From the NCBI GenBank assembly GCA_029260735.1, contig JAJDCR010000087.1:1-64000 (forward strand): 64,000 nt of DNA. The letters run 5' to 3'. Under the pieces are notes generated by a model. The model was not told where the DNA came from. It made no database searches and saw only the letters and a list, made by a program, of their open reading frames with translations. How positions within the stretch are numbered: the stretch's first letter is position 1; every line of letters starts with the position of its first letter. This DNA is from Planctomycetota bacterium (GTDB lineage: Bacteria > Planctomycetota > Uabimicrobiia > Uabimicrobiales > Uabimicrobiaceae). Shown piece by piece: positions 50,135-58,806 of this stretch. Made by a program: the position numbers and the translations under genes.

Positions 50135-51370
50135 ATGGCAAAATCAAAGCAGGGAAAGCACATAACCTATGGTGGTTGCCCAACCTGTCAAAAAGATTGG
50201 ATTAGAATCACCTGCCTCAACGAAACTAATCATCGCCTACATGCTGCCATAACTTTTTTCACCTTTGGTCTTTGGGCATGGAAATGGCGTCAAATTTATC
50301 GAGAAAATGATGTCTGGTCCTGTGAAAAATGTGGTTCGATTAAGATTTTTCGTCCTAAGATAATTCCTGAAACTGAAAGAAAAATTCGCAAAATCAATTT
50401 ATGGAGTGCCGTTGTTTTTTTTCTTTTTTCCTCCTCCTTGACCTACTATATTTTAACGCATGATTTAAGAAGAGAAGCAGCGATAAAAACAACCTTTTTA
50501 TCTAAACTCTTTCTTTCGCAAGAAGAAGAGGATCTTTCTCCTCCTCCTCCTCTTAAGCCTCCGTCTACAGAAAAAAAAGAAGAAGAGTTTGTTCTTTCTC
50601 CAGAGGAACAGTATTATCACGAACGCGAACGAATGGAGATTCCTGATAGCGAAAGAAAAAACAGAACTAAAAAGTTAGCTCAAGAAATATTGGATCTTAT
50701 CAATGAGGATGAGGATGCAGAAGATTTAGCTGTTCTTACAGAGGAGTTATCTGCAGAGGAGTTATCTGCAGAGGAGTTGTCTTCAGAGGAAAAAAAAGAA
50801 AATTCCGAAACTTCGGAGAAATTGGAAAAGTCTTTATCCGAAAAGGAAAAAAATAGTTCTATTGTAAAACCTATAGATTCACAAAATACTACGGCTAAAA
50901 AAGAAACCATACTGGATCAAAAAGCTACACCACAAGAAAATTTCCCCCCCAAAAAGCTCTCCTCAAAAGAAAAACAATTGGCTTTGTTTGAGCAAGAAAT
51001 TAACATTACTTTTTTTAAGAGCACTTCTTTGTTGGACGCACTGGAAACAATTCTAAGGAAGACAGGCATACAACACAGAATAGACTACACTTTAAAATAC
51101 AGCTTTCAATTAGACAAAAAAATTTTTCCTCCTCTTGCTTTTCGCAGAACTAAAGTTAGTAAAATTTTAGATGTCATTTGCCGCCACTTCAAACTAAGTT
51201 ACTTCCTAACAAAGGAAGGGCTTTATTTTCATCAAACCCCTCCTCCTAGAGTTATCGAAGTAATTCAAAAATTCCACAAAGAGAACTCCCAAGACATGAA
51301 CCTTGTCTCAAAAAGGTTTTTTCTATACTCGATAGATTTTCTTCGAAGTACTTGCAAAAAAGAGCAATAG
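50135..51370 (+). CDS. Zinc-ribbon, single-pass membrane protein with secretin/TonB short N-terminal-like domain
   Basis: This is a 411-residue protein. The N-terminal zinc ribbon is GGCPTCQKDWIRITC, then WSCEKCGSIK (four Cys in two CxxC pairs, about 15-80). One transmembrane helix (about 98-118) follows, then an acidic Glu/Ser/Lys-rich linker containing repeated TEELSAEELSAEEL (about 200-215). The C-terminal approximately 100 residues (INITFFKSTSLLDALETILR, then KVSKILDVICRHFKLSYFL) resemble the STN domain of secretins and TonB-dependent receptors. ATG 50135 is used; the frame opens earlier without an RBS. The combination is unusual. A sensor of envelope state is possible but unproven. Confidence 0.7.
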   Translation: MAKSKQGKHITYGGCPTCQKDWIRITCLNETNHRLHAAITFFTFGLWAWKWRQIYRENDVWSCEKCGSIKIFRPKIIPETERKIRKINLWSAVVFFLFSSSLTYYILTHDLRREAAIKTTFLSKLFLSQEEEDLSPPPPLKPPSTEKKEEEFVLSPEEQYYHERERMEIPDSERKNRTKKLAQEILDLINEDEDAEDLAVLTEELSAEELSAEELSSEEKKENSETSEKLEKSLSEKEKNSSIVKPIDSQNTTAKKETILDQKATPQENFPPKKLSSKEKQLALFEQEINITFFKSTSLLDALETILRKTGIQHRIDYTLKYSFQLDKKIFPPLAFRRTKVSKILDVICRHFKLSYFLTKEGLYFHQTPPPRVIEVIQKFHKENSQDMNLVSKRFFLYSIDFLRSTCKKEQ

Positions 51371-51500
51371 CTCAAATACAAGATTAAAGGAAATCATTTG
51401 ATCTCTGTCTAATCTAGTCACTCCAAAAACAACATTATTCCATTTATTTTCGCTACTCGACTTAGCATTTTTTTATTTTAAATCTAAAATTTCGACCGTA

Positions 51501-51609
51501 AGGGCGTGTTTTCATTCAGCCCACCACGTTATGGAACTATAACTAGAATCGAAAGTTATACATCTAATTTTCCAAAACATTGCAAAAAAGCTGAATGAAA
51601 ACACGCCCT
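51501..51609. mobile_element. MITE-like repeat, copy 3
   Basis: This is a 109-bp element with near-perfect ends AGGGCGTGTTTTCATTCAGC and GCTGAATGAAAACACGCCCT. Its middle is similar to copy 2. The right end provides the TAG stop (51610-51608) of the minus-strand ECF sigma gene. Confidence 0.8.
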
Positions 51610-52150
51610 ATTTTTTTCCAAGAGTTTTTGTTTTCCTAAAAAGCCCCTGTCTTTTGGGAGCGATCTCTCGCAAACGTTTAATAGCTCGATAGTGCATTTG
51701 ACGAGCAGAGTTCACCGACTTTAAATTCATAATCTCTGCAATTTCCGAGTAAGAGTGCTTTTGACTATAACGTAAATGCAGTAAAGCTTTATAGGTGGGA
51801 GAAATGTGCTCTAGTAATTCTTCCAAGTTTTTAATAGATTCTTTTTCCTCAAAGCTTTTTGTTTGGTTTGGGAAAACACGCTTGTCTTTGATAGAGTTTG
51901 GATCTTGAATGAAAATTCGCGATGCTTTCTCTTTGGCAGCGTCTATAGCACAACGATAAACCGTTTTTGCTATGTACAGCTTCTCGTTTTCTATTCTCTT
52001 AGGCTGGCACTCCATAATTTTCAAAAACCTTACAACACTATCGTGAACTACATTTTCTGCTTCGTTATAGTCTTGAAGAATATCGTATGCTACTTGAAAA
52101 AAATAGTTGAGGTTTTTTTCAATTTCATTGCGAGTGTCTTGTTTTGTCAT
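51608..52150 (-). CDS. ECF-family RNA polymerase sigma factor
   Basis: The 180-residue protein has sigma region 2 (NYFFQVAYDILQDYNEAENVVHDSVVRFL) and region 4 (LLHLRYSQKHSYSEIAEIMNLKSVNSARQMHYRAIKRLREI). A short linker lies between, as in ECF sigma factors of planctomycete-type bacteria. There is no anti-sigma gene next to it. The closest membrane protein is the zinc-ribbon/STN-like gene, convergent and 240 bases away; pairing is only a possibility. The stop codon is formed by the end of a MITE-like element, so the original C-terminus may have been altered slightly. An AAAGG site precedes ATG 52150. Confidence 0.9.
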   Translation of the reverse strand: MTKQDTRNEIEKNLNYFFQVAYDILQDYNEAENVVHDSVVRFLKIMECQPKRIENEKLYIAKTVYRCAIDAAKEKASRIFIQDPNSIKDKRVFPNQTKSFEEKESIKNLEELLEHISPTYKALLHLRYSQKHSYSEIAEIMNLKSVNSARQMHYRAIKRLREIAPKRQGLFRKTKTLGKK

Positions 52151-52157
52151 GAGAAAC

Positions 52158-52195
52158 CTTTCCCTAAAGCACCTACTTTCCCTAAAGCACCTATA
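52158..52195. repeat. Tandem 18-bp duplication at the sigma factor's 5' leader
   Basis: TTTCCCTAAAGCACCTA occurs twice in direct succession (about 52159-52194). On the minus strand this duplicates the TTTAGGGAAAGG segment that serves as Shine-Dalgarno sequence. It may shift translation efficiency. Confidence 0.6.
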
Positions 52196-52693
52196 AGTTT
52201 TTTTACAAAAAATTCCTCTGTCAAGAATTGTTTGAGAGAGCTACTAGGTAAAAAAATATCAAATAACTAACTAGAGCTTATTTAAGAAATGTTTAATATA
52301 AATTAACTTCTACTCTTTTTCGATAAAACTTAATATAAGAACATGTCTTTATATTAAGTACTGCTTTTATTCTAGTTAGAGTATTTTAAATTTTCTTTTT
52401 AAGAAATCAAGAGATATTTCTATTTTTTTTTAAAACTTTGAAAAAAAATATATATACTATTTACCGAAATGATTAGTACTCTTAGTCACTTTCTGGAAAG
52501 ATATAGGTTAAAGAACCCTGTAGTAATGGAGCTCGAAACGGCACTTGATTTTTTGATTATTATTAGGTAAGATTATCTACTATAGCGAATAGTTATACAG
52601 CATATATGTTATATACTTATTTTATCTTAAATGTTTTTATGTCTTTTGTATAACTTTGGTTAACAAAATAAGGAGCAGTTTGGTGTGAAGTCT
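52196..52693. other. AT-rich intergenic region
   Basis: About 500 bases between the ECF sigma gene (minus) and the small DUF3096-like gene (plus). Apart from long A/T tracts I see no gene or clear structure. TATAAC/TATACT-like boxes are too common here to call. Confidence 0.5.
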
Positions 52694-52834
52694 ATGAAAT
52701 CAAAGAAAAAAGACCAGATCAACTATGTCTTAATGATTACTTTTGGGATATTGATTCTCTTAAACCGAGATATATTACCGATTTTGATAGCAGTTTATTT
52801 TATTTTATCAGGTGTGATTGGTCTACTCAGCTAA
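52694..52834 (+). CDS. Small membrane protein, DUF3096-like
   Basis: This is a 46-codon ORF: a basic start (MKSKKKDQ) and then hydrophobic sequence with the pattern FGILILLNRDILPILIAVYF and a closing SGVIGLLS. This matches the DUF3096 layout, two short helices joined by a polar turn and ending in G-x-x-GLL. AAGGAG lies about 18 bases upstream with a GTG at 52683 nearby, so the exact start is uncertain. Its 3' end overlaps that of the convergent NFACT-R gene by 12 bases. Function of the family is unknown. Confidence 0.65.
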   Translation: MKSKKKDQINYVLMITFGILILLNRDILPILIAVYFILSGVIGLLS

Positions 52835-53215
52835 AATGTTTTCCAATGATTGAGGCTTAATTCGCACAATTTTTTCTTGGCGAATAGTGACGGTTCCAGG
52901 ACTTGCTTTTCGAGGTTTTTGTACGTTTTTTGCTAAGGTATAAGAAACGGGAACCGTTCCACCATTTCTTTGCTTAGAGTAGTAAGCCGCTAGACTAGCA
53001 ACCTTTTTAATTGTGTCTTTAGAGGGGGGATTGGTAAGATGATGACAACATAAAATAACATGAGAGCCAGAATCACCTCGAACATGGAACCAGTAGTCTT
53101 TGGCCCTAGCAAATTTAAGAGACAAATAGTCGTTGCTAAAAGCATCTTTACCAATATAAACTTCAAGCCCATCGATGATATTTTGATGAGCTTGGAAGGA
53201 CAGTGGTTCTTTCAT
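52823..53215 (-). CDS. Stand-alone NFACT-R (DUF814) protein
   Basis: The 130-residue protein consists of an NFACT RNA-binding domain alone: GLEVYIGKDAFSNDYLSLKFA, DYWFHVRGDSGSHVIL, then KVASLAAYYSKQRNGGTVPVSYTLAKNVQKPRKASPG. Full RqcH/FbpA proteins carry NFACT-N and coiled-coil parts that are absent here. The DxWFHVRGxxGSHV motif is intact. Such short proteins probably bind structured RNA or stalled ribosomal subunits. It starts 9 bases after the Ser/Thr kinase gene and is co-transcribed with it. Confidence 0.85.
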   Translation of the reverse strand: MKEPLSFQAHQNIIDGLEVYIGKDAFSNDYLSLKFARAKDYWFHVRGDSGSHVILCCHHLTNPPSKDTIKKVASLAAYYSKQRNGGTVPVSYTLAKNVQKPRKASPGTVTIRQEKIVRIKPQSLENILAE

Positions 53216-53224
53216 TGAGATACC

Positions 53225-56200
53225 TCAAGAAGGATTGGCGAAAAAAGCAAGTATTTCTTCATATTCTTTTTCCTTGTCTGTTAAGAGAAAAGCTTTTTTC
53301 GCATCTTCTAAGCGATTTTGAGAAAAAAGAAATAATCCCAGAGCATAATGTTTCTCTGACGTAACTTGCCCATCTTCAGTGTTTTCTTGAGCTAGCTCGT
53401 AAAGGCTATCCCAAGAAAGACTAGAAATAACAATAGGAACCTCTTTTTGTTCCTGAACAAGTGTAAAAAGACCTGTTTTGTAAATATCTCTATTTGATCG
53501 AACAACTCCTTCGCTAGAGAGGAGGGAATTTTCCTTTAAATAGCTTGCCTTCCATATGTTTTGTTGCTCTGCTTTTTGACGAACAATTCCACACAAATCA
53601 ACCCAAATGTTTTCTTCTTGTTCGATTGTAAGCAAGAAAACATTTAGTAGTTCACTAATTTTAGAATTATTTATCTGTCGATAAAATTCTATTGCTCTTT
53701 TAGAAATTTTATATTTTTGCTGCTTGTTATAAGATATTACATGATGGTAAATCAACCATGAAAGACAAGATTCTGTTTTAAAGAGCTTATGATCCATCTC
53801 TTTGGACAAAAAATGGACTAGTTTTTGGGCGCCTTCCCGAAAGTTCTTTTGCTCAACACAATTTCGAGTAAAGGCTTCCGGTAGTTTCTTTTTTTCGTCA
53901 TCAATAAAAGAATGTACTACATCGGGGAACTCTTCTTTCTTTTTTTCTAACCCCAAAATAGCTTCGTATAAGTCTTTTTGAGATATTTGCTCTAAAGCTT
54001 TTTCTTTCCACCAATAAATTTTTTCTTGCATCTTGCGAGAAAAGCTTTTCTCTAGCTTTTGGGAAACCCCTTTTAAACCTTCTTGTTTAGATATTACTTC
54101 TATTTTCAAATAAGCTTCTCGGTAGGTTTTTTTTTCTGCTAGGCTGATTAACATATCACTCAAATTACTTTCGGCTCTTTGCCGAAGAAAAAGAATATTA
54201 TTCTCTATAGCTTTTTGGATTCTATCGGCAATCTCAGAATCAGGATTGTTGAATTTTTTTAATTTATTAATACACCAAGATAACTTTTTGGGGTCGTCAT
54301 CAATTTCTTGTGCTAAAACTAAGGCAACAGACTCTATCTCATTAACTTCCTTAACAAAAGCCCCCTCTTTATTCATCAAAGAAAGAAGGCGCTCGTAAAG
54401 TTCCTCATAGCTCTTACTGTAGGGAGGTGAATTTTTTTTCAGATAGAAATGAACACCAGCAAAGAGAGAAATAACGAATAAAGAGATAAAAGCAAAGCGA
54501 GTAAAGCTCTTTTTTTTCTTAGGAGAAGAAGTATTTTTTTTCCTCCTTTTTTGACTGCGGCTTTTCTTTTCTTGGCGATTTTTGGTTTGTTCTGGATGAC
54601 TTTCAGGAGGCATGTGCCGAGAGGGAGTTTCTACCTGCTGGTTATTAGCAAAAGAGTTCTCTTCTTTTGCCGAGCTATCAGAACCCAATTCATTCATATA
54701 GTTTTGCTCTGCTATAGAAGCATAAGACTCTGAGCGCGAAGGCGTTTGTCTTAAGTCCGCAGGAGACTCTGAAGAAACCGTCACAACTTCAGAGTTTAAA
54801 TCTTCTATAAAAGAGTCCCACCCATCTTCCTCTTTAGCTTGCTCCCCTTCATGAAATCCATAATTTTGAGGATCTATATACCTTTTATTATGATCGGAAG
54901 ACACTTGTGATGAATCTTGTTGGGGGGGAAGCGAAGCCTGCTGTTGAGGCATTTGTTGAGTGATCGGGGGAACAGGAGGAGGAGAGGTTGAAGAGAACGT
55001 ATTATTCTGTGTATTGGGCATTCCTTCTGTTATTTCTGCATCTAACTCTTCAATAAAAGAGCTCCATTCAGATCCATCTTCCTGCTGACTTTGAGAGTGA
55101 TTTTGATGGGCCGGATTACTGGGGTAATCGTTTGTACTAGGTGCATTATTTGTGAAAGAAATTTTTTTCACACTAACCATTGGCTGGCCAACGAATGCCC
55201 CTGTGTTTCTTTCTGATATAGCTCTGTAAAAATCTCCCCCAGAAGAAAAGCGATCTTGAGGTTTCTTAGAAAGGCACTTGTTTATAGCTTGCCAAGCATA
55301 GTCAGGAAGAGAGGGAATAGGCTCTGGTTTTCCCATCAAAATGCTTTGATTTAGTTGATATTCTGTATCACCTCTAAAAGGTGTTTCTCCGCTCAGCATT
55401 TCGTAAACACTTACCCCTACGCCCCAAATATCTGTTTGAACACTCACGCGTTTTTTTACATTGCGAGGATCAACTTGTTCTGGACTCATGTAAAGAGGAG
55501 TTCCTATACTTTCTGCGAGACTAACATAGCCAAGGTTGCTATTCATTTGTCGAGCCAAGCCAAAATCCATTAGCTTTACTTCGTTGTCCTCGTTTACCAT
55601 GATATTGCCGGGTTTTATATCCAAATGTAGAACCTTGCGCCCGTGGGCAAAGTCTAATCCATCAGCAATTTGTTTAAAAAGAGGTAGAGCCTCTTTGAAA
55701 GTGTATCTTTTCTTTTTCCAAAGAACCGTTCGTAAAGGTTCCCCAGAGAGATACTCTAAAACTAAAAAATAACTTTCTAGAGAAGCTTCTTCCTTAAACT
55801 CATACATTCCACAAATATTTTGATGAACAAGTTGAGATGCCGTTAGGAATTCTTCTTTAAATTCTTCCATAGCAATTTTATTTTGGCTAATTTGTTCTGG
55901 GAGAACTTTAATAGCGACCATGCGCCGTCCCGAGAACTTCATGTCTTCGGCCTGGTAAACTAGGCCCATTCCGCCTTTTCCCAGCTCTTTAATGATTTTA
56001 TAATGCCCGGCAAGAACGGTTCCCTTTGTTAGTTTACGACATGTAATCCCTTTTCCCATATCGATAAACTCTGGTTTCACATTGTGATTGTGTACAGCAC
56101 CCTTTTTAATTTCCTCTAGTTCTCGTTCTAAGTTATGATAAATTCTCTCAAAAATCTTTTCGGAAATTTCTTTTTTGTACAAACGTTCTTCGAGCTCGCG

Positions 56201-56233
56201 CATCTGCCTTCGTATTTCATCAACCTTGCTCAT
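53225..56233 (-). CDS. Transmembrane Ser/Thr protein kinase
   Basis: This is a 1002-residue protein. After an N-terminal coiled coil (1-45), a Hanks-type kinase domain spans about 78-340. It has the glycine loop ELGKGGMGLVYQAED (83-97), VAIKVL (Lys109), HLDIKPGNIM (203-212, catalytic Asp205), DFG (223-225) and GTPLYMSPEQ. A low-complexity linker contains two copies of a motif WxSFIE[ED]L[DN][AS]E (390-400 and 472-482). A basic stretch precedes one transmembrane helix (about 579-598), and a 400-residue helical extracytoplasmic domain follows. It probably phosphorylates threonines read by FHA proteins such as those at 4914 and 22672. A strong AGGAG site precedes ATG 56233. Confidence 0.93.
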   Translation of the reverse strand: MSKVDEIRRQMRELEERLYKKEISEKIFERIYHNLERELEEIKKGAVHNHNVKPEFIDMGKGITCRKLTKGTVLAGHYKIIKELGKGGMGLVYQAEDMKFSGRRMVAIKVLPEQISQNKIAMEEFKEEFLTASQLVHQNICGMYEFKEEASLESYFLVLEYLSGEPLRTVLWKKKRYTFKEALPLFKQIADGLDFAHGRKVLHLDIKPGNIMVNEDNEVKLMDFGLARQMNSNLGYVSLAESIGTPLYMSPEQVDPRNVKKRVSVQTDIWGVGVSVYEMLSGETPFRGDTEYQLNQSILMGKPEPIPSLPDYAWQAINKCLSKKPQDRFSSGGDFYRAISERNTGAFVGQPMVSVKKISFTNNAPSTNDYPSNPAHQNHSQSQQEDGSEWSSFIEELDAEITEGMPNTQNNTFSSTSPPPVPPITQQMPQQQASLPPQQDSSQVSSDHNKRYIDPQNYGFHEGEQAKEEDGWDSFIEDLNSEVVTVSSESPADLRQTPSRSESYASIAEQNYMNELGSDSSAKEENSFANNQQVETPSRHMPPESHPEQTKNRQEKKSRSQKRRKKNTSSPKKKKSFTRFAFISLFVISLFAGVHFYLKKNSPPYSKSYEELYERLLSLMNKEGAFVKEVNEIESVALVLAQEIDDDPKKLSWCINKLKKFNNPDSEIADRIQKAIENNILFLRQRAESNLSDMLISLAEKKTYREAYLKIEVISKQEGLKGVSQKLEKSFSRKMQEKIYWWKEKALEQISQKDLYEAILGLEKKKEEFPDVVHSFIDDEKKKLPEAFTRNCVEQKNFREGAQKLVHFLSKEMDHKLFKTESCLSWLIYHHVISYNKQQKYKISKRAIEFYRQINNSKISELLNVFLLTIEQEENIWVDLCGIVRQKAEQQNIWKASYLKENSLLSSEGVVRSNRDIYKTGLFTLVQEQKEVPIVISSLSWDSLYELAQENTEDGQVTSEKHYALGLFLFSQNRLEDAKKAFLLTDKEKEYEEILAFFANPS

Positions 56234-56515
56234 TCATTACTCCTTAGCAGCGTCGAATTTGTAATTTGTACTTTGGCAGTTGATGTCATCTTTTTACTCT
56301 TCCTTGCTTCCATAGCAAATTTCATCAGTTTGTTTCTATTGTCTTTATTTTACAAAAAATCGTATTTTTGGCAAATATAAAATCTATCTGAAAACTAATT
56401 GTTGTAATCCGCTCCAGTCGAAGGGAGATAATTGACAGAGCTTGGGTTTGTTGATATGATTAGAGAAAAATCTAACAAGAGTGCAATTATTTCCTGAAAA
56501 AGACAGGAGAAATCC

Positions 56516-57712
56516 ATGAAAATAGTACACACTGGTGATTGGCATATTGGAAAAACCCTGCGAGGTAGACACCGCAGTCAAGAGTACCGCGAAATATTAG
56601 ATGAGCTGAAAACTTTTATAGAAAAAGAAGATGTTGATATTCTTTTGATAGCAGGAGATGTCTACGATTCCTTTTCTCCCTCTGCCGAGTCAGAAAATAT
56701 TGTTTACAGCTTCTTTCATGATGTCTCAAAACTCGGAGTAAAAACCGTTGTTGTTGCAGGGAACCATGATAGCGGATTACGCTTTGAGGCCGTTTCTAAT
56801 TTACTTGCTCTTGCAAATGTTACAGTGGTCGGTTTTTTTGACCATAAAAATCCTCTAAAATCGAATGTTACCTTAAGCTCTCGTGATGGAAAAGAAAAAG
56901 CCTACGTCGCTCTCTTGCCTTTTGTTTTTGAACGAACTTTTACTCGAGCAGAAGACCTAGTTGACAAAGAAAGCAGTGAAGCAACTCAGCATTACTCTCA
57001 ACAAGTGGGACAAATTCTGAATGAATTCAGCCACAGTTTACCTACGGATACTATCAATATTTTACTTTCTCATCTTCTTATGCATGGAGCTCGTCCTGGA
57101 GGAGGAGAACGAAGACTTTACTTGGGAGACAATTACGCTGTTCATCCTGAACACATCCCCGCTAACTTTGACTATATTGCCTTGGGCCATGTTCATCGCT
57201 ATCAAAAAATAGATGCTCCCTCACCTATCTACTACTGCGGTTCTCCCCTTCAAATGGATTTTGGAGAAAAATGTACAGAGAAAGGTTTTCTTTTTCTTTC
57301 TCTTCAGCCGGGAGAAAAAAAAGAACCTTCCTTCATCCCTTTTACGAAAGGCAAAGAACTAAATGAAGTTCAAGGTTCAATGGAGGAAATTCAATCTTTT
57401 ATCGAAACTCATCAAGACATAGACAATCAATACTTTAAGGTGACAATTCGAGCAGATGCTTCCTCTTTAGGACTCTCTTACAAAATCAAAAAGCAGCTAC
57501 CTAATGCTGTAGAAATTCGCCGAGAATATGTAGGGCAAGAAAAAAAAGATCTTCTTCCTCAAGGTAGCGATTGGTTACCAGAGCTCTATCAAAAATATTG
57601 CGAACAAACTTCAGACAAACCTTTGGCAAAAGAAATTCTCGAAGAGTTTCACAATTTATACAAAGAATGTGGTTTTAAGGACTCGGAAAAAAACAAATTA
57701 TGCTTAGAGTAA
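56516..57712 (+). CDS. sbcD: Exonuclease subunit SbcD (Mre11-like)
   Basis: The 398-residue protein has the Mre11/SbcD metallo-phosphoesterase motifs: HTGDWHIGK (Asp8, His10), AGDVYD (46-51), VAGNHD, LLSHLLMHGA, and ALGHVHR. With SbcC, such a protein forms an ATP-dependent nuclease that opens hairpins and cruciforms and processes double-strand breaks. sbcC normally follows directly. Here the next gene, overlapping by 13 bases, is a glycosyltransferase, so sbcC must be elsewhere or has been displaced. AGGAGA precedes the ATG. The abundance of long inverted repeats in this genome makes SbcCD activity relevant. Confidence 0.92.
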   Translation: MKIVHTGDWHIGKTLRGRHRSQEYREILDELKTFIEKEDVDILLIAGDVYDSFSPSAESENIVYSFFHDVSKLGVKTVVVAGNHDSGLRFEAVSNLLALANVTVVGFFDHKNPLKSNVTLSSRDGKEKAYVALLPFVFERTFTRAEDLVDKESSEATQHYSQQVGQILNEFSHSLPTDTINILLSHLLMHGARPGGGERRLYLGDNYAVHPEHIPANFDYIALGHVHRYQKIDAPSPIYYCGSPLQMDFGEKCTEKGFLFLSLQPGEKKEPSFIPFTKGKELNEVQGSMEEIQSFIETHQDIDNQYFKVTIRADASSLGLSYKIKKQLPNAVEIRREYVGQEKKDLLPQGSDWLPELYQKYCEQTSDKPLAKEILEEFHNLYKECGFKDSEKNKLCLE

Positions 57713-58806
57713 CTCATGTTTTGTGGTCTTCTGGGATAGGAGGTTTAGAAAATCTAGTTATCCAGCTAGCCTCTATCCAAAGAAAAAACCCGGAACAAAA
57801 AATAACTTTACTTTTTGCTCAAAAATTTTCAACAGAAAGAAAGCAAATACCTTTAGAACATATTTGTCTAAACTTAAAAAAAGCTCTCGATTTTAATCTA
57901 GTTTCTTATCAGAAAGCTCACGCCGTTTTTCGGCAGTCTCATATTATTCATTTTCACACATTTAATCCTTTTCTGGCCTTTTTAGCAGGATTCTCTTCTG
58001 CAAAAATTGTCTATAGTTTACATGGGGGTTGGCATTCCGCCCAAAGCTCCTCTTGGCGCACACAATTCAAATTTTCTCTCTATCGTTTTTTTCTACGCAA
58101 AAGAGTAGACCACTTAATACTCAACTCTCGCTTTACCCAAGATTTTGCCCAGAAGTACTTTCGGGTAGCTCATCTTCATCAAACAGTAATTCCTGGTGGC
58201 ATTACCTTCCCTTCTTCTGCACAACTGCAACAAGCCCTCCCTCAGCCTGTAAAAGACAAACTAAAAGGTAAGTTTATCATTGGTACAGTTGCTCGCTTTG
58301 TTCCTTCAAAAAGAATCCACTTACTTCTAGAAGCTTTGTCATCATTCTCGCACCAAAATAACACTGTTTTGCTCTTGGTGGGAGGAGGTGCTAAGCAAGA
58401 GAATCTACAAAAGGAAGCACAAAAAAGAGGGCTCGAAAACAAAATTGTATGGGCTGGGTTTCAAGAAAATCCATGGCCTTGGTTTCAAGCTATGAATATT
58501 TGTGTCTTTCCTTTTGCTCAGGAGTCTTTTGGACTAGTGGCCATCGAAGCAATGTCTTTGGGAAAACCTGTTTTAGTTTGGCAAGATGGAGGAGGAATCA
58601 GAGAAATAATGGAACAAATTACTCCTGAGAATGTGGTTGATGATATGGCCCATCTCTTAAAGCGCTTAGATTATTTTTATTCTCAAAGTAATAAAATGTC
58701 GAGTTTTTCTAATGAGCTTGTTGCATATGCCCGAAAATTTGATATATCTAGTATGGTAAAGAGCATAGAAAAAATTTACGCTACTGTGCAAAGAGAGGTT
58801 AAGTGA
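57700..58806 (+). CDS. GT4-family glycosyltransferase
   Basis: The 368-residue GT-B fold protein has the N-terminal glycine loop WSSGIGGLENLVIQLA and a mid-protein IGTVARFVPSKRIHLLLEAL. The C-terminal nucleotide-sugar motif is ESFGLVAIEAMSLGKPVL with the E-x7-E pair. It transfers a sugar with retention of configuration. It overlaps sbcD by 13 bases and abuts the SDR gene, so it is part of the polysaccharide operon. The donor and acceptor sugars are not predictable. Confidence 0.9.
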   Translation: MLRVTHVLWSSGIGGLENLVIQLASIQRKNPEQKITLLFAQKFSTERKQIPLEHICLNLKKALDFNLVSYQKAHAVFRQSHIIHFHTFNPFLAFLAGFSSAKIVYSLHGGWHSAQSSSWRTQFKFSLYRFFLRKRVDHLILNSRFTQDFAQKYFRVAHLHQTVIPGGITFPSSAQLQQALPQPVKDKLKGKFIIGTVARFVPSKRIHLLLEALSSFSHQNNTVLLLVGGGAKQENLQKEAQKRGLENKIVWAGFQENPWPWFQAMNICVFPFAQESFGLVAIEAMSLGKPVLVWQDGGGIREIMEQITPENVVDDMAHLLKRLDYFYSQSNKMSSFSNELVAYARKFDISSMVKSIEKIYATVQREVK

